Source of the DNA: Amygdalobacter indicium
Lineage (GTDB): Bacteria; Bacillota; Clostridia; Saccharofermentanales; Fastidiosipilaceae
Direction of reading: 5' to 3'
DNA length: 64,000 nt
Assembly (NCBI RefSeq): GCF_029101545.1
Contig: NZ_CP118866.1
Location: forward strand, 930,001 to 994,000
Within the stretch, counting starts at the first letter, position 1. Each line of letters begins with the position of its first letter. Below the pieces are notes generated by a model that saw only the letters and a program-made list of their open reading frames with translations, was not told the DNA's origin and searched no databases. Of the stretch, positions 8,810 through 17,740 are shown piece by piece. Made by a program: the position numbers and the translations under genes.

Positions 8810-10210
8810 TCAATACATGGCATTACCGGCTGTACGCGGGAAAAGTTCCACATCTCTAATATTGGCAACTCCCGTCAAATACATCAGGATACGTTCAAAG
8901 CCCAAGCCGTAACCTGCATGCGGTGCCGAACCGTAACGCCGCAACTCGTTGTACCAGGCATATTCCTCGACATTCAAGCCTTTTTGTGCATACGCCTGCA
9001 AAAGCTTCTCCATTCTCTCTTCACGTTGCGAACCGCCGACAATTTCACCTACACCGGGAACCAGACAATCAAATGCCGCCACGGTCTTACCGTCGTCATT
9101 TTGGCGCATATAGAAGGCCTTAATAGCTGCAGGATAGTCGGTAACGAATACCGGTGACTTGAAAACTTCTTCAGCTAAATAACGCTCGTGTTCCGTTTGA
9201 ATATCGCTTCCCCAAGTAACGGGATACTTAAATTTACGCTTGGATTTTTGCAGCAAATCAATAGCTTCCGTATAAGTAACACGGGCAAAATCGCTATTAA
9301 GTACATGATTAAGGCGTTCGATTAATTCTTTATCCACAAACTTATTCAGCATTGCAATTTCTGAAGGGCAACGTGTTAAAACCTGCTTGATAATGTGTTT
9401 CAGCATCGCTTCCGCCAGATTCATCGCATCGTTAATATCGGCAAAACTGATTTCAGGTTCAATCATCCAAAATTCAGCGGCATGACGTGTGGTATTGGAA
9501 TTTTCCGCTCTGAAAGTCGGACCGAAAGTATAGACATTTTTGAAGCACTGGGCAAAAGCCTCCGCATGCAGTTGACCTGTAACTGTTAAAAAAGTTTTTT
9601 TGGCAAAAAAGTCCTGACTGTAATCAACTTCACCTGTCGCAGTTTTGGGAACATTGTTCAAATCCAACGTCGTAACTTGAAACATTTCTCCCGCACCTTC
9701 AGCATCATTTGAGGTGATTACCGGAGTGTGCACATAGAGGAAATCACGATTATGGAAAAATTCGTGAATCGCGTAAGCCGCTTCACTTCTGATACGGAAA
9801 ATCGCCTGCAAAAGGTTCGTCCGCATTCGTAAATGCGGAATTGTCCTTAAATATTCCACCGTATGACGCTTAGGTTGCAAAGGGAAATCAGCCGGACAAT
9901 CACCTACCAGAATCAACTCCGTAACTTGCATTTCCAAGGGCTGCTTAGCTGCCGGAGTCAGAACGATCTTTCCCTTAGCCGTATAAGCTGTACCTGTACC
10001 TTGATGTACCAGTTCATCATAATTTGAAACATTGTCACGATTAACCACTAACTGTAAAGGTTCCTGATAACTGCCGTCCTGCAAAGAAATAAAAGCGAAG
10101 GCTTTCTGATCACGAATAGTTTTAGCCCAACCGCTTACTACTACCTCTTTATCTGCAAAATCGGCCGGTTGTAACATTAATTGTTTAATCTCAACATTAT
10201 ACTTCAGCAT
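8810..10210 (-). CDS. asnS: Asparaginyl-tRNA synthetase
   Basis: Class IIb aminoacyl-tRNA synthetase of 466 residues. The N-terminal OB-fold for the anticodon is visible (VVSGWAKTIRDQKAFAFISLQDGS). Class II motif 2 is TFRAENSNTTRHAAEFWMIEPE near residue 240 and motif 3 is GYGLGFERILMYLTG near 440. The AEFWMIEPE variant is typical of AsnRS rather than AspRS. No T-box leader is possible in the 35 bases between it and the upstream gene. Confidence 0.95.
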   Translation of the reverse strand: MLKYNVEIKQLMLQPADFADKEVVVSGWAKTIRDQKAFAFISLQDGSYQEPLQLVVNRDNVSNYDELVHQGTGTAYTAKGKIVLTPAAKQPLEMQVTELILVGDCPADFPLQPKRHTVEYLRTIPHLRMRTNLLQAIFRIRSEAAYAIHEFFHNRDFLYVHTPVITSNDAEGAGEMFQVTTLDLNNVPKTATGEVDYSQDFFAKKTFLTVTGQLHAEAFAQCFKNVYTFGPTFRAENSNTTRHAAEFWMIEPEISFADINDAMNLAEAMLKHIIKQVLTRCPSEIAMLNKFVDKELIERLNHVLNSDFARVTYTEAIDLLQKSKRKFKYPVTWGSDIQTEHERYLAEEVFKSPVFVTDYPAAIKAFYMRQNDDGKTVAAFDCLVPGVGEIVGGSQREERMEKLLQAYAQKGLNVEEYAWYNELRRYGSAPHAGYGLGFERILMYLTGVANIRDVELFPRTAGNAMY

Positions 10211-10245
10211 ATAATAAACCTCCCGGGTAAATGCTGCACTGAAAT

Positions 10246-10773
10246 TTACATTTCTTTGTCGTGCTTATGCATACAACAATTTTTATATTTTTTGCCTGAA
10301 TTACAGTAGCAGGGATCATTTCTGCCGATTTTGTCGCTTACGGCAATATTGTCGCGGCGATAATTTTTGGCAATTTCTTCACGTTCGGCTGCCGGGATCA
10401 CGTTGTCCCACGCGTCCAATTTGTAAAGCCAGTTAGCTTTAGCAGCATGCATATTATAGTAAAGTTTTCGGTAATCAATCTGCAAATCAAGTTCAGTTGT
10501 TTCTGTCAAACTCTTCATATCGACAGCTTGTTGCAAGCTTGTATTGATACCCTCGATAAATCCTGCAAAAATATCAAGTTTCTTGCCGAAACCCAATTTG
10601 CTGCACAACTCATTTACTGTGCCCTTGGTGAATTTACCGTTATCAGGATATGCAGACAAAATCTGCTCGTAAGCTTTTTGTTCCAGCTCATAGTATTCTT
10701 TCATGTAGCTTTGATACTTACCCATATCGCTGATATCTTCACTTTTTTTCGTCCACTCATCATAAAAAGACAT
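10246..10773 (-). CDS. SEC-C zinc-motif protein
   Basis: 175 residues, soluble and helical. The C-terminus has a SEC-C motif (GRNDPCYCNSGKKYKNCC, about 150-167), the zinc module found at the end of SecA and in many proteins of unknown role. The first 145 residues are not recognised; they look like a helical bundle with a high content of charged residues. It sits between holA and asnS, 45 bases after holA. SEC-C proteins of this type sometimes bind ribosomes or nucleic acids, but no function can be assigned. Confidence 0.75.
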   Translation of the reverse strand: MSFYDEWTKKSEDISDMGKYQSYMKEYYELEQKAYEQILSAYPDNGKFTKGTVNELCSKLGFGKKLDIFAGFIEGINTSLQQAVDMKSLTETTELDLQIDYRKLYYNMHAAKANWLYKLDAWDNVIPAAEREEIAKNYRRDNIAVSDKIGRNDPCYCNSGKKYKNCCMHKHDKEM

Positions 10774-10818
10774 ATATCTACCTCGATAATCAATAGTGCT
10801 TAAATATTAAGCGTATTT

Positions 10819-11892
10819 TCAATTTTCTGCAAATTTAATCGGCAAATCCGTTTGAAAAATTTTCGCCAGCAAAAAATCAAGGACGGCATCTTCCGCTAAA
10901 ATTCCATTTTTGTAGGCAAAATCGCAATCGGCGCAAAACATAATTAATTGTTGCAAATCCTGATTGGCAAACATTCCCGCCTGTTCCTGCAGTTTACGCA
11001 ACTTCCAGGCATTTATACCGCCGGTTGCATTATTCTTCACCAGGAATAATTCCCGCATATGCCGGGCAATCAGTAATAAGATTACCGGAACCGGCTCCCT
11101 GTTCCGACGTAAAGCATTAAGTTTGCTCAGTGCCGCCGATAAATTTTTGTTTCCCAAAGCATCAAGGAAATCAAATACATTAGCCTGCAAATCAGCTTGT
11201 AATAATGAATCAATCGTTTTCACATCAATCGTGGTGACCCTATTAGCTGTACAATACAATTGCAATTTGTTGATTTCACTTTGTAAGCGCGCCAGACTGT
11301 TTTCACATCTCGAAGGTAATGAATTTAAAGCATCACGAGTAATTGACAAGTTTCTTTGTGTCAAACTCTTCTGTACCCAAGCTGTTAAAGTCGCTTCATC
11401 AAGTAATTCAAAATTATATAACCCGACGCCGGACAGTTTCTGCCAAGCTTTGGTCTGTTTCAATCTCACGTCAATTTTATCTTCTATAAACAGGCACAGA
11501 AGCGGGCAGTCCGATTGCAGTAATTCTACGAACTCGGCAAAATGTTTTTGTTGCTCATTCGTCAAAGCTCGGGCGAATAAATCGGACTTCTTAACCAGCA
11601 TAATGCGCCGTTCCAGGAAAAACGGCGGCATGCGACATTCACTCAAAAAGCTCGGCCAATCGAGATTACTCAGATTATTATCGCAATCAAACACATGAAC
11701 ATCCGGCTGCTCACGCCAATCTTCCGGTAATTTCAGAAATTTTCTCAATTCCTGCCGAAAAGTTTGTACAAGGAAGGTTTCCGGCCCGCTTAATACATAC
11801 GCCGTTTTCACATTGCCGCTATGAAGTTCCTGCAACGCCTGCTTGTATATAACCAAACTGTCTGTACAATTATTTTTACTTTTCCTAATCAT
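10819..11892 (-). CDS. holA: DNA polymerase III delta subunit
   Basis: Clamp-loader subunit that opens the beta sliding clamp. The 357-residue length fits. The typical features are the early segment AYVLSGPETFLVQTFRQEL (around residue 36), a degenerate P-loop region, and the C-terminal helical collar with ...NKNLSAALSKLNALRRNREPVPVILLLIARHMREL. It is next to a ComEC-like gene, an arrangement (comEC-holA) common in Firmicutes. Confidence 0.9.
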   Translation of the reverse strand: MIRKSKNNCTDSLVIYKQALQELHSGNVKTAYVLSGPETFLVQTFRQELRKFLKLPEDWREQPDVHVFDCDNNLSNLDWPSFLSECRMPPFFLERRIMLVKKSDLFARALTNEQQKHFAEFVELLQSDCPLLCLFIEDKIDVRLKQTKAWQKLSGVGLYNFELLDEATLTAWVQKSLTQRNLSITRDALNSLPSRCENSLARLQSEINKLQLYCTANRVTTIDVKTIDSLLQADLQANVFDFLDALGNKNLSAALSKLNALRRNREPVPVILLLIARHMRELFLVKNNATGGINAWKLRKLQEQAGMFANQDLQQLIMFCADCDFAYKNGILAEDAVLDFLLAKIFQTDLPIKFAEN

Positions 11893-11942
11893 GTTTTAAG
11901 TCTACCATATTCTTGTGTAATTTAGTGCTATTTCCCCGACAA

Positions 11943-13769
11943 TTATGCGCAAAAAGCCAATGAGAAAATCAAACCGCCGAAGGTAATTATCAGATAGCGC
12001 AGCCAATGCTCTTTCTCAGCTCTTATTGTACTTTTCAGATAATAACGATAATAAGTGAAAAGCAGCAGAACTAAAGCGGCTGCAATAATATATTTTCGTT
12101 CCGGCAGAGATAAAGTGAAAGAATTCACCCAATGTAAATTCAATCTTAAGTAGTGCAACAAATGTTGAAAAATTGCAGGTATAAAATAAAGATTTTGCCG
12201 GCAAAAAACAAAAAGCAGCAAATAAATTAAGGACAGCATCTGAAACAGCAGGCATAACAGCGTCATTTGCGGCAGAATTATTATATTTCCCAAAATGAAA
12301 GCCAACGTAAGTTTACTCTCCAATAATCCGCAATAAGAATATACAGTTTGTACACAAGCTAAGCAGAAAAGTGAAGCAATTAATTTGTTGAATAACGGTT
12401 GCAGGCAATCCCGCACAGCGCGCGGCGAAAAGATCACAGTCAAATCTTTCTCCCGTAGCTTGCGGGAATCTTCTTCCTCTGTTTTTTTATTTTGTATTTT
12501 CTGCCAATACGGCAAAAACAGGTAAATACTCAAACAGGCTGTCAGACTGAGGTGAAAGCTGAAATTATTAATAAGGTAAGGTCGCCACAGCATCAGTAAA
12601 CCGTTGCCGTAAAAAAGTAATCTTATTCTACTGTAATTGCGTCGGCAAACTTTAGTAACTTCAGCCAGACACAGTTGAATTACGGCTCGCCAAAATGCTA
12701 CTTGCGTCCAATAAAAGCAGGCAAATAAAGTTAATATTAAAGTTGTCAGTATTCTTCTTTGACTCCAGCGAATATTAACAGCTTCCACGATTAAGCATAT
12801 TACTAATAATACGAGATGAGCATGTTGACCGGAAGCAACTAAAACATGGATTATTCCGGCCTGCTTGAATGCCGTTTTATCGCCCTTAGATAAATAAGTA
12901 CCCTCAGCCCAACATACAGCCTGCAAAAGTCCGGCATCGGCAGATGATAAGGAATGTGCGAGTAATTTGTACCAAGCAGTATGAAAATTTTGCAAGCGAT
13001 AAACTGCCTGTTTTAATCGCCAATAAAAAGGTAGTCTTTTTTGTATTTTGCTGATTTTTCTAACGGATATTTTGGCATAAATTCCCTGCCCGGCTAAATA
13101 ATCTTTCTCGGCAAATTTGAAGGTGTTTTGCGGAATACTCATTTTACCGTTAAGCCGAAGTAAGGTCCCGGCAGCTATATCTTCCTGTCTTTTCCCTTGT
13201 ATCAGGTCAACGGGTAAATCCAGTTTTAGCCGTAAACCGTCGAGACTTTCAGCCTGAACCGTGTAAAGTCTGCCCGCCTCGTTTAATAAATTTTCAGTTA
13301 CCACGTCTATTTCCGTCTCATAATCCGTGTTTTCACTTGCCGCTTGGAAATTGGATACATACATGCGATAAATTTTTTGTTGTTTCCAATAATTGTTTTG
13401 ATATAGGAAAGATAAAATCAGAAATACGGCTATATTGCCGGCAATACTGATAACAAAATTGTTTTTTTCCGTTCGTTTCTGCTCTCTTCCGGTGCAAGGT
13501 CTTTGCCGCTGCCGATAAGCAAATAAACTCATCGCAACTGATAAGGTCAGAATTAATGAAGCTGATAATAAACTTATTTTCGAGTTTCCGCTCCGAATAA
13601 AAGTCCGTGTCAGTTCATAATATGCAATCAGAGCAAAAAGCAGAGGGATACGCACCGCTTTCATATATAAAGCAGTACAATAATCTATAAAAATTTTCCA
13701 TCCGCCTGCATTCCACATGTCGCAATTATAGAGAAAATGCCGGCAGATAAAGTTCCTGAATTCGAACAA
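11943..13769 (-). CDS. comEC: ComEC/Rec2-like competence protein without the hydrolase domain
   Basis: Polytopic membrane protein of up to 608 residues. ComEC forms the channel for single-stranded DNA in transformation. The N-terminal membrane helices, a soluble OB-like stretch (about 130-240) and the competence domain are present; the signature HVLVASGQHAHLVLL is near residue 310. Full-length ComEC ends with a metallo-beta-lactamase-like domain and is about 750 residues; here the protein stops after the last membrane helices, so that domain is missing. The start is uncertain: the frame opens with a TTG at 13769, and ATGs at 13718 and 13664 are alternatives, none with a clear ribosome binding site. 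Confidence 0.82.
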   Translation of the reverse strand: MFEFRNFICRHFLYNCDMWNAGGWKIFIDYCTALYMKAVRIPLLFALIAYYELTRTFIRSGNSKISLLSASLILTLSVAMSLFAYRQRQRPCTGREQKRTEKNNFVISIAGNIAVFLILSFLYQNNYWKQQKIYRMYVSNFQAASENTDYETEIDVVTENLLNEAGRLYTVQAESLDGLRLKLDLPVDLIQGKRQEDIAAGTLLRLNGKMSIPQNTFKFAEKDYLAGQGIYAKISVRKISKIQKRLPFYWRLKQAVYRLQNFHTAWYKLLAHSLSSADAGLLQAVCWAEGTYLSKGDKTAFKQAGIIHVLVASGQHAHLVLLVICLIVEAVNIRWSQRRILTTLILTLFACFYWTQVAFWRAVIQLCLAEVTKVCRRNYSRIRLLFYGNGLLMLWRPYLINNFSFHLSLTACLSIYLFLPYWQKIQNKKTEEEDSRKLREKDLTVIFSPRAVRDCLQPLFNKLIASLFCLACVQTVYSYCGLLESKLTLAFILGNIIILPQMTLLCLLFQMLSLIYLLLFVFCRQNLYFIPAIFQHLLHYLRLNLHWVNSFTLSLPERKYIIAAALVLLLFTYYRYYLKSTIRAEKEHWLRYLIITFGGLIFSLAFCA

Positions 13770-13796
13770 AAATTCAAATTAATTCGTTAATTCAAC

Positions 13797-14411
13797 TTAC
13801 AAATTACAATCGGCTACAATCTTTCTGATGTAGCTTAATAACGGTTCCAAGGTTTCTTTTTGTAAGGAAGAAACAATAAACAGAGCCTGCTGCTGCGCAT
13901 AATCGGGCAATACACGTCTTATTGCCTGTAAAGCTTTTTGCTGTTCGGCTCGACTGAGTTTGTCCGCTTTATTAAGTAAAATTGCATAAGGCAAGCCCTT
14001 AAAATCCAACCATTGCAGCATTGCCATGTCCATATTTGTCGGCAAATGGCGAATATCCAAAAGGACTAAAATACAGGCAAACGGTCGTTCCGATTCTAAA
14101 TAATTATCGGTAAGTGAAGAAAACTCCGCCTGCTTGTCCCGACCGGCAGCACTATATCCGTATCCGGGCAGATCAGTCAGATAAAATTTCACTTCCATAT
14201 CATTAACTTGAAAATAATTTACCGCTTGTGTTTTTCCCTGCTTCCGGCTCACTTTAGCTAAAGAATTTCTACCTGTTAAAGCATTAATCAGACTGGATTT
14301 ACCCGCATTCGATCTGCCTGCCAAAACAATTTCCGGCAACAAAGGCATATCAGCTTCTTCCAATTTATAAACCGACTTGACAAATTGACACTTTTCCAAA
14401 ACCTTCAGCAT
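13797..14411 (-). CDS. engB: Ribosome biogenesis GTPase YsxC/EngB
   Basis: 204-residue GTPase needed for assembly of the large ribosomal subunit. G1 is GRSNAGKSS (about residues 32-40), G3 is DLPGYGYS, and G4 is NKADKLSR. The length and the absence of extra domains match YsxC/YihA. It is the first gene of the minus-strand run and is divergent from the PRPP synthetase genes, with 176 bases between the starts. Confidence 0.93.
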   Translation of the reverse strand: MLKVLEKCQFVKSVYKLEEADMPLLPEIVLAGRSNAGKSSLINALTGRNSLAKVSRKQGKTQAVNYFQVNDMEVKFYLTDLPGYGYSAAGRDKQAEFSSLTDNYLESERPFACILVLLDIRHLPTNMDMAMLQWLDFKGLPYAILLNKADKLSRAEQQKALQAIRRVLPDYAQQQALFIVSSLQKETLEPLLSYIRKIVADCNL

Positions 14412-14524
14412 ATATCTTCTCTCTGCTACAAAATAAAACTTATCTCAATCAATGATAACATATTTACTCTCCCTGAATCAGGGCGGAATTGCGAATTTTT
14501 ATCAATTTTAAGTTTTTTTACTCG

Positions 14525-14555
14525 TTGTTCCATGCAATCTGGGCTATAATATAAG
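14525..14555 (+). promoter_or_regulatory. Probable promoter of the PRPP synthetase pair
   Basis: TTGTTC at 14525-14530 could serve as the -35 box. There are two overlapping -10 candidates: TATAAT at 14545-14550 (14-base spacing, short) and TATAAG at 14550-14555 (19-base spacing). The exact pairing is undecided. A strong AAAGGAG ribosome binding site follows at 14573-14579, before the ATG at 14588. Confidence 0.5.
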
Positions 14556-14587
14556 CATTATGTTGAGAACATAAAGGAGTTAACGGC

Positions 14588-15805
14588 ATGCCGGAAGAAA
14601 AAGCAAAAGCAAAGCAGTACTTTACTTATGATCAATACGGAGACAATATTATGGTTCCTGTCGGTCCCTTGATTGTTATTCCGATTGGTGCATCAAAATT
14701 TTGTGAACAGGTAAATGCTTGGTTGTATGATCGCAGACAAGCTTACTTTACCGGTGGAGCTAACCGGGAAATTTTGCAGGAACCGGGTTTTTTAAGAGAA
14801 AACTACTTAATGCTTCCCCGTAATTTACGTTTGGAAACCGGTGAAGGCAGAATTCACCTGATCAATACCGTTCGCGGACATGATGTTTTTATTGTTTGCG
14901 ATGTTATGAACTATTCGGAAACCTATGAATTCTACGGTTCCGAGAAGGCTATTACGCCGGATGAACATTATCAGGATTTGAAGAGAATTATTCTGGCCTG
15001 TTCCGGTAAAGCTCGCAGAATTAACGTAATTATGCCTTTCCTGTATGAGAGCAGACAGCATCGTAAAAACGGCAGAGAATCTTTGGATGCAGCTTATATG
15101 CTGGAAGAGCTGCAAAATTTAGGCGTAAATAATGTTATTACTTTTGATGCGCACGATCCGAGAGTTGCTAACGCCGTGCCGCTTCTCAGTTTTGAAAGTA
15201 TTCCCACTACCTACCAAACTTTGAAACGTTTGTGTAAATCCTATCCTGATTTAGAGTTCAAGCGTGATAAACTGATGATCATCAGTCCGGATGAAGGCGG
15301 TGTCGATCGTGCTATGTATTACGCTTCGATGCTCGGCTTGGATTTTGCCGCTTTCTATAAGCGCCGTGATTACAGTCAGGTCGTTAACGGTCGCAATCCT
15401 ATTATTGCCCACGAATTTTTAGGTGATAACGTCGAAAATATGGATATTCTGATCGTCGACGATATGATTTCCAGCGGTGATTCCATGTTGGATATAGGTA
15501 GAGAATTGAAGAAAAGAAAGGCCGGAAGAATTTTCTGTGCAGCAACTTTCGGACTCTTCACTTCCGGTTTGGAAAGATTTGATCAAGCACATGCTGAAGG
15601 AATATGTGATGCGGTATTAACAAGCAATCTTATTTATTTGCCGCCCGAATTGTTGGCTAAGCCCTGGTTCTGTCAGGTAGATTGCAGTAAATTTGTCGCA
15701 CTTTTGATTGACGCTTTGAACCACGATTCTTCCTTAGGAGCTTTGGTGGATCAGACGCAAAAAATTGATCGTCTTCTGGCAAAATACAATAAAAAAGCCA
15801 ACTGA
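14588..15805 (+). CDS. prs: Ribose-phosphate pyrophosphokinase, long Clostridia-type form (paralogue 1)
   Basis: Makes PRPP from ribose 5-phosphate and ATP. At 405 residues it is longer than classical Prs (about 315), mainly through N-terminal and insert segments. Catalytic elements are intact: TFDAHDPRV holds the conserved His, ISPDEGGVDRA the conserved Asp, FYKRRDYS the Lys-Arg-Arg of the flexible loop, and VDDMISSGDSM is the PRPP-binding loop. It is followed after 15 bases by a second, diverged paralogue, suggesting a hetero-oligomer or a catalytic/regulatory pair. Confidence 0.88.
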   Translation: MPEEKAKAKQYFTYDQYGDNIMVPVGPLIVIPIGASKFCEQVNAWLYDRRQAYFTGGANREILQEPGFLRENYLMLPRNLRLETGEGRIHLINTVRGHDVFIVCDVMNYSETYEFYGSEKAITPDEHYQDLKRIILACSGKARRINVIMPFLYESRQHRKNGRESLDAAYMLEELQNLGVNNVITFDAHDPRVANAVPLLSFESIPTTYQTLKRLCKSYPDLEFKRDKLMIISPDEGGVDRAMYYASMLGLDFAAFYKRRDYSQVVNGRNPIIAHEFLGDNVENMDILIVDDMISSGDSMLDIGRELKKRKAGRIFCAATFGLFTSGLERFDQAHAEGICDAVLTSNLIYLPPELLAKPWFCQVDCSKFVALLIDALNHDSSLGALVDQTQKIDRLLAKYNKKAN

Positions 15806-15820
15806 GTATAAGGAGCATTT

Positions 15821-17044
15821 ATGTCACTTTTATTTGATGATGATAATTATTCCCTTTATAACCAAAACCGCAGCGTCCGTATGGGTGTAGTCGGACCTTT
15901 GGCCTTGATTGCCACTCGCGGCAATGAATCTTACGTTAATAAAGTTAATGATGAACTGTACAGAATAAGACGTAAACAAGTAGAAGAAAGACCGGAAGTC
16001 TTATTAACGGCACCCGGTTTTCTACGTAAAGATTATCAGACTGAAACCAAGTTTGTCCGTTTTTCTTCCGGTGAAGCTAAATGCAGTATTGAACAAACTT
16101 TGCGCGGACATGATGTTTTCATTATTGCCGATGTTCTGAATCACGGTGTTACTTACAATATGCGCGGGTTGACTGTTCCTATGTCTCCTGATGAACATTT
16201 ACAGGATATCAAGCGCGCTATTTTGGCAATCGGCAACAAAGCTCAGCGTATAAACGTCGTAATGCCGTATCTTTATCAGTCAAAGCAAGTTTTGCGTTTG
16301 AGCCGTGCCGCTCTGGATTGTGCTCAGATGTTGAAAGAGTTGATTAATCTCAATGTGCATTCGATTATTACTTTTGAACCGCACGAGCCGCGTATTGAAA
16401 ATGCTATTCCGCAAATAGGCTTGGAACGTATTCCCTGTTCGTATTTACTTTTAAGAACACTTTTGGAAGGTGAAAGTAATTTATCTGTTGATAAAAAGGA
16501 TTTGGCGATTATCAGTCCGGATGAAGCTGCGATGAAACGCGGTATATTCTACTCCTCTATTTTAGGCGTCCAAATGTCCACTTTCTATCGGCAAAGAGAT
16601 TATACCGGCGGTAAAAATAACAAAAACGGTGATTATCCGGTTTCTAAATATCGTTTCTTAGGTGAAAATCTTGCCGGTAAAAATGTTTTAATCGTCGATG
16701 ATATGATTATCAGCGGTGAAACAATGTTGAAAACGGCTTACCGCCTGCGGCAGGAGCAAAAAGTCAAAGATATTTACTGTTTGGCGACCTTCCCGATTAT
16801 GACCAAAGGTGTCAAGGACTTTTGTCAGGCTTATAAAGATGGCGTAATCAAAGGATTGTACAGTACCGACTTGATTTATCACACACCGGAACTGAAGGAG
16901 CAGATCTGGTATCACGAGGCTGATACGACCAAATTCGTCGCTTCTCTGATTGACTGTATTAATCATAATGCTTCAATCTCCAAGCTGATCGATCAAACAG
17001 CTTCCATTAACGAATTATTGGAAAAGCGACGCCATAAAATTTAA
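15821..17044 (+). CDS. Ribose-phosphate pyrophosphokinase paralogue 2, altered active site
   Basis: 407 residues, similar to the preceding protein along its whole length. The PRPP loop is kept as VDDMIISGETM. Key positions differ: the flexible-loop KRR reads RQR (FYRQRDYT), so the catalytic lysine is replaced by arginine; SPDEGGVDRA reads SPDEAAMKRG; and the FDAHDP motif reads FEPHEP. It may be a slow or regulatory subunit, by analogy with PRPP synthetase-associated proteins, or an enzyme with shifted substrate use. A GGAG site precedes the ATG and the gene is clearly co-transcribed with paralogue 1. Confidence 0.8.
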   Translation: MSLLFDDDNYSLYNQNRSVRMGVVGPLALIATRGNESYVNKVNDELYRIRRKQVEERPEVLLTAPGFLRKDYQTETKFVRFSSGEAKCSIEQTLRGHDVFIIADVLNHGVTYNMRGLTVPMSPDEHLQDIKRAILAIGNKAQRINVVMPYLYQSKQVLRLSRAALDCAQMLKELINLNVHSIITFEPHEPRIENAIPQIGLERIPCSYLLLRTLLEGESNLSVDKKDLAIISPDEAAMKRGIFYSSILGVQMSTFYRQRDYTGGKNNKNGDYPVSKYRFLGENLAGKNVLIVDDMIISGETMLKTAYRLRQEQKVKDIYCLATFPIMTKGVKDFCQAYKDGVIKGLYSTDLIYHTPELKEQIWYHEADTTKFVASLIDCINHNASISKLIDQTASINELLEKRRHKI

Positions 17045-17068
17045 TTATTCATCAATTGACTGTTAGAG

Positions 17069-17104
17069 GTGCTTACATCGCAATTTCGTTGTAAGCACTT
17101 TTTT
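17069..17104 (+). terminator. Intrinsic terminator of the PRPP synthetase operon
   Basis: A perfect 9-bp stem GTGCTTACA/TGTAAGCAC (17069-17077 and 17090-17098) is followed by six T residues. It lies 25 bases after the stop codon of paralogue 2. Confidence 0.88.
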
Positions 17105-17543
17105 AACCGTTATTTCTTTTGCTGCCTCTTATGCAAACAATTTGCATATAATTGAATCCGAAAATTATTCCGGCCAAAAGTAAAGCTGTCCCCAAACCTG
17201 TATAGAAAAAAGCAATAAAGCGTTGCGGGACTGCAGAATTTGCTCGCAAAACTATACCTAAGGTCATCATTATTGCCATAATACTAAAAGATTTAACATC
17301 AAAAAATTTAAGGAAGAATTGTTTTTCTCCGGTCAATTCTCCGATTCTCTTCGTATGCTTTTGCACAAGCTTGGAAAAAATCAGAAAATAAAACAGAATG
17401 AATATCAGCGCACTCAATGTATAATTCTCCCAGGTTAGATAGTCGGTATAAGCAATAATTCCCAAACGCATTATATTGATACCGGCAATGCTCCAAACCG
17501 AACAAGCTAATAATAAGAGCGTTTGTTTTTTTACTTTCAACAT
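17103..17543 (-). CDS. Small four-helix membrane protein, function unknown
   Basis: The start is placed at the ATG at 17543, which has a GGAGG site eight bases upstream; the frame is open for 13 more codons. The product is 146 residues with four predicted membrane helices (about 8-28, 38-56, 84-102 and 112-134) and a short basic loop between helices 2 and 3. I do not recognise the family. Its 3' end abuts the terminator of the convergent PRPP operon. Confidence 0.65.
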   Translation of the reverse strand: MLKVKKQTLLLLACSVWSIAGINIMRLGIIAYTDYLTWENYTLSALIFILFYFLIFSKLVQKHTKRIGELTGEKQFFLKFFDVKSFSIMAIMMTLGIVLRANSAVPQRFIAFFYTGLGTALLLAGIIFGFNYMQIVCIRGSKRNNG

Positions 17544-17740
17544 ATTTTTCCTCCGTCTACGAATATCCCTGTTTCCTGTCACACCTTAATTTCCCGCAAA
17601 ATTGATTCTACGGCTAAATTGAACAACTGCAGCCGTTTAGACGCTATAAAATATCATAACGTCGAGTAAATCGAACTTTGTTCAATTTCAATTATAAAAG
17701 TTGTCGCCCCGCTGTCAAGCGAAACGGCACTTAAATAATT

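Noticed and set aside
10964..11698. Plus-strand open frame of 244 codons
   Set aside because: Antisense shadow of holA; Cys/Ser/Leu-rich composition and no family features.
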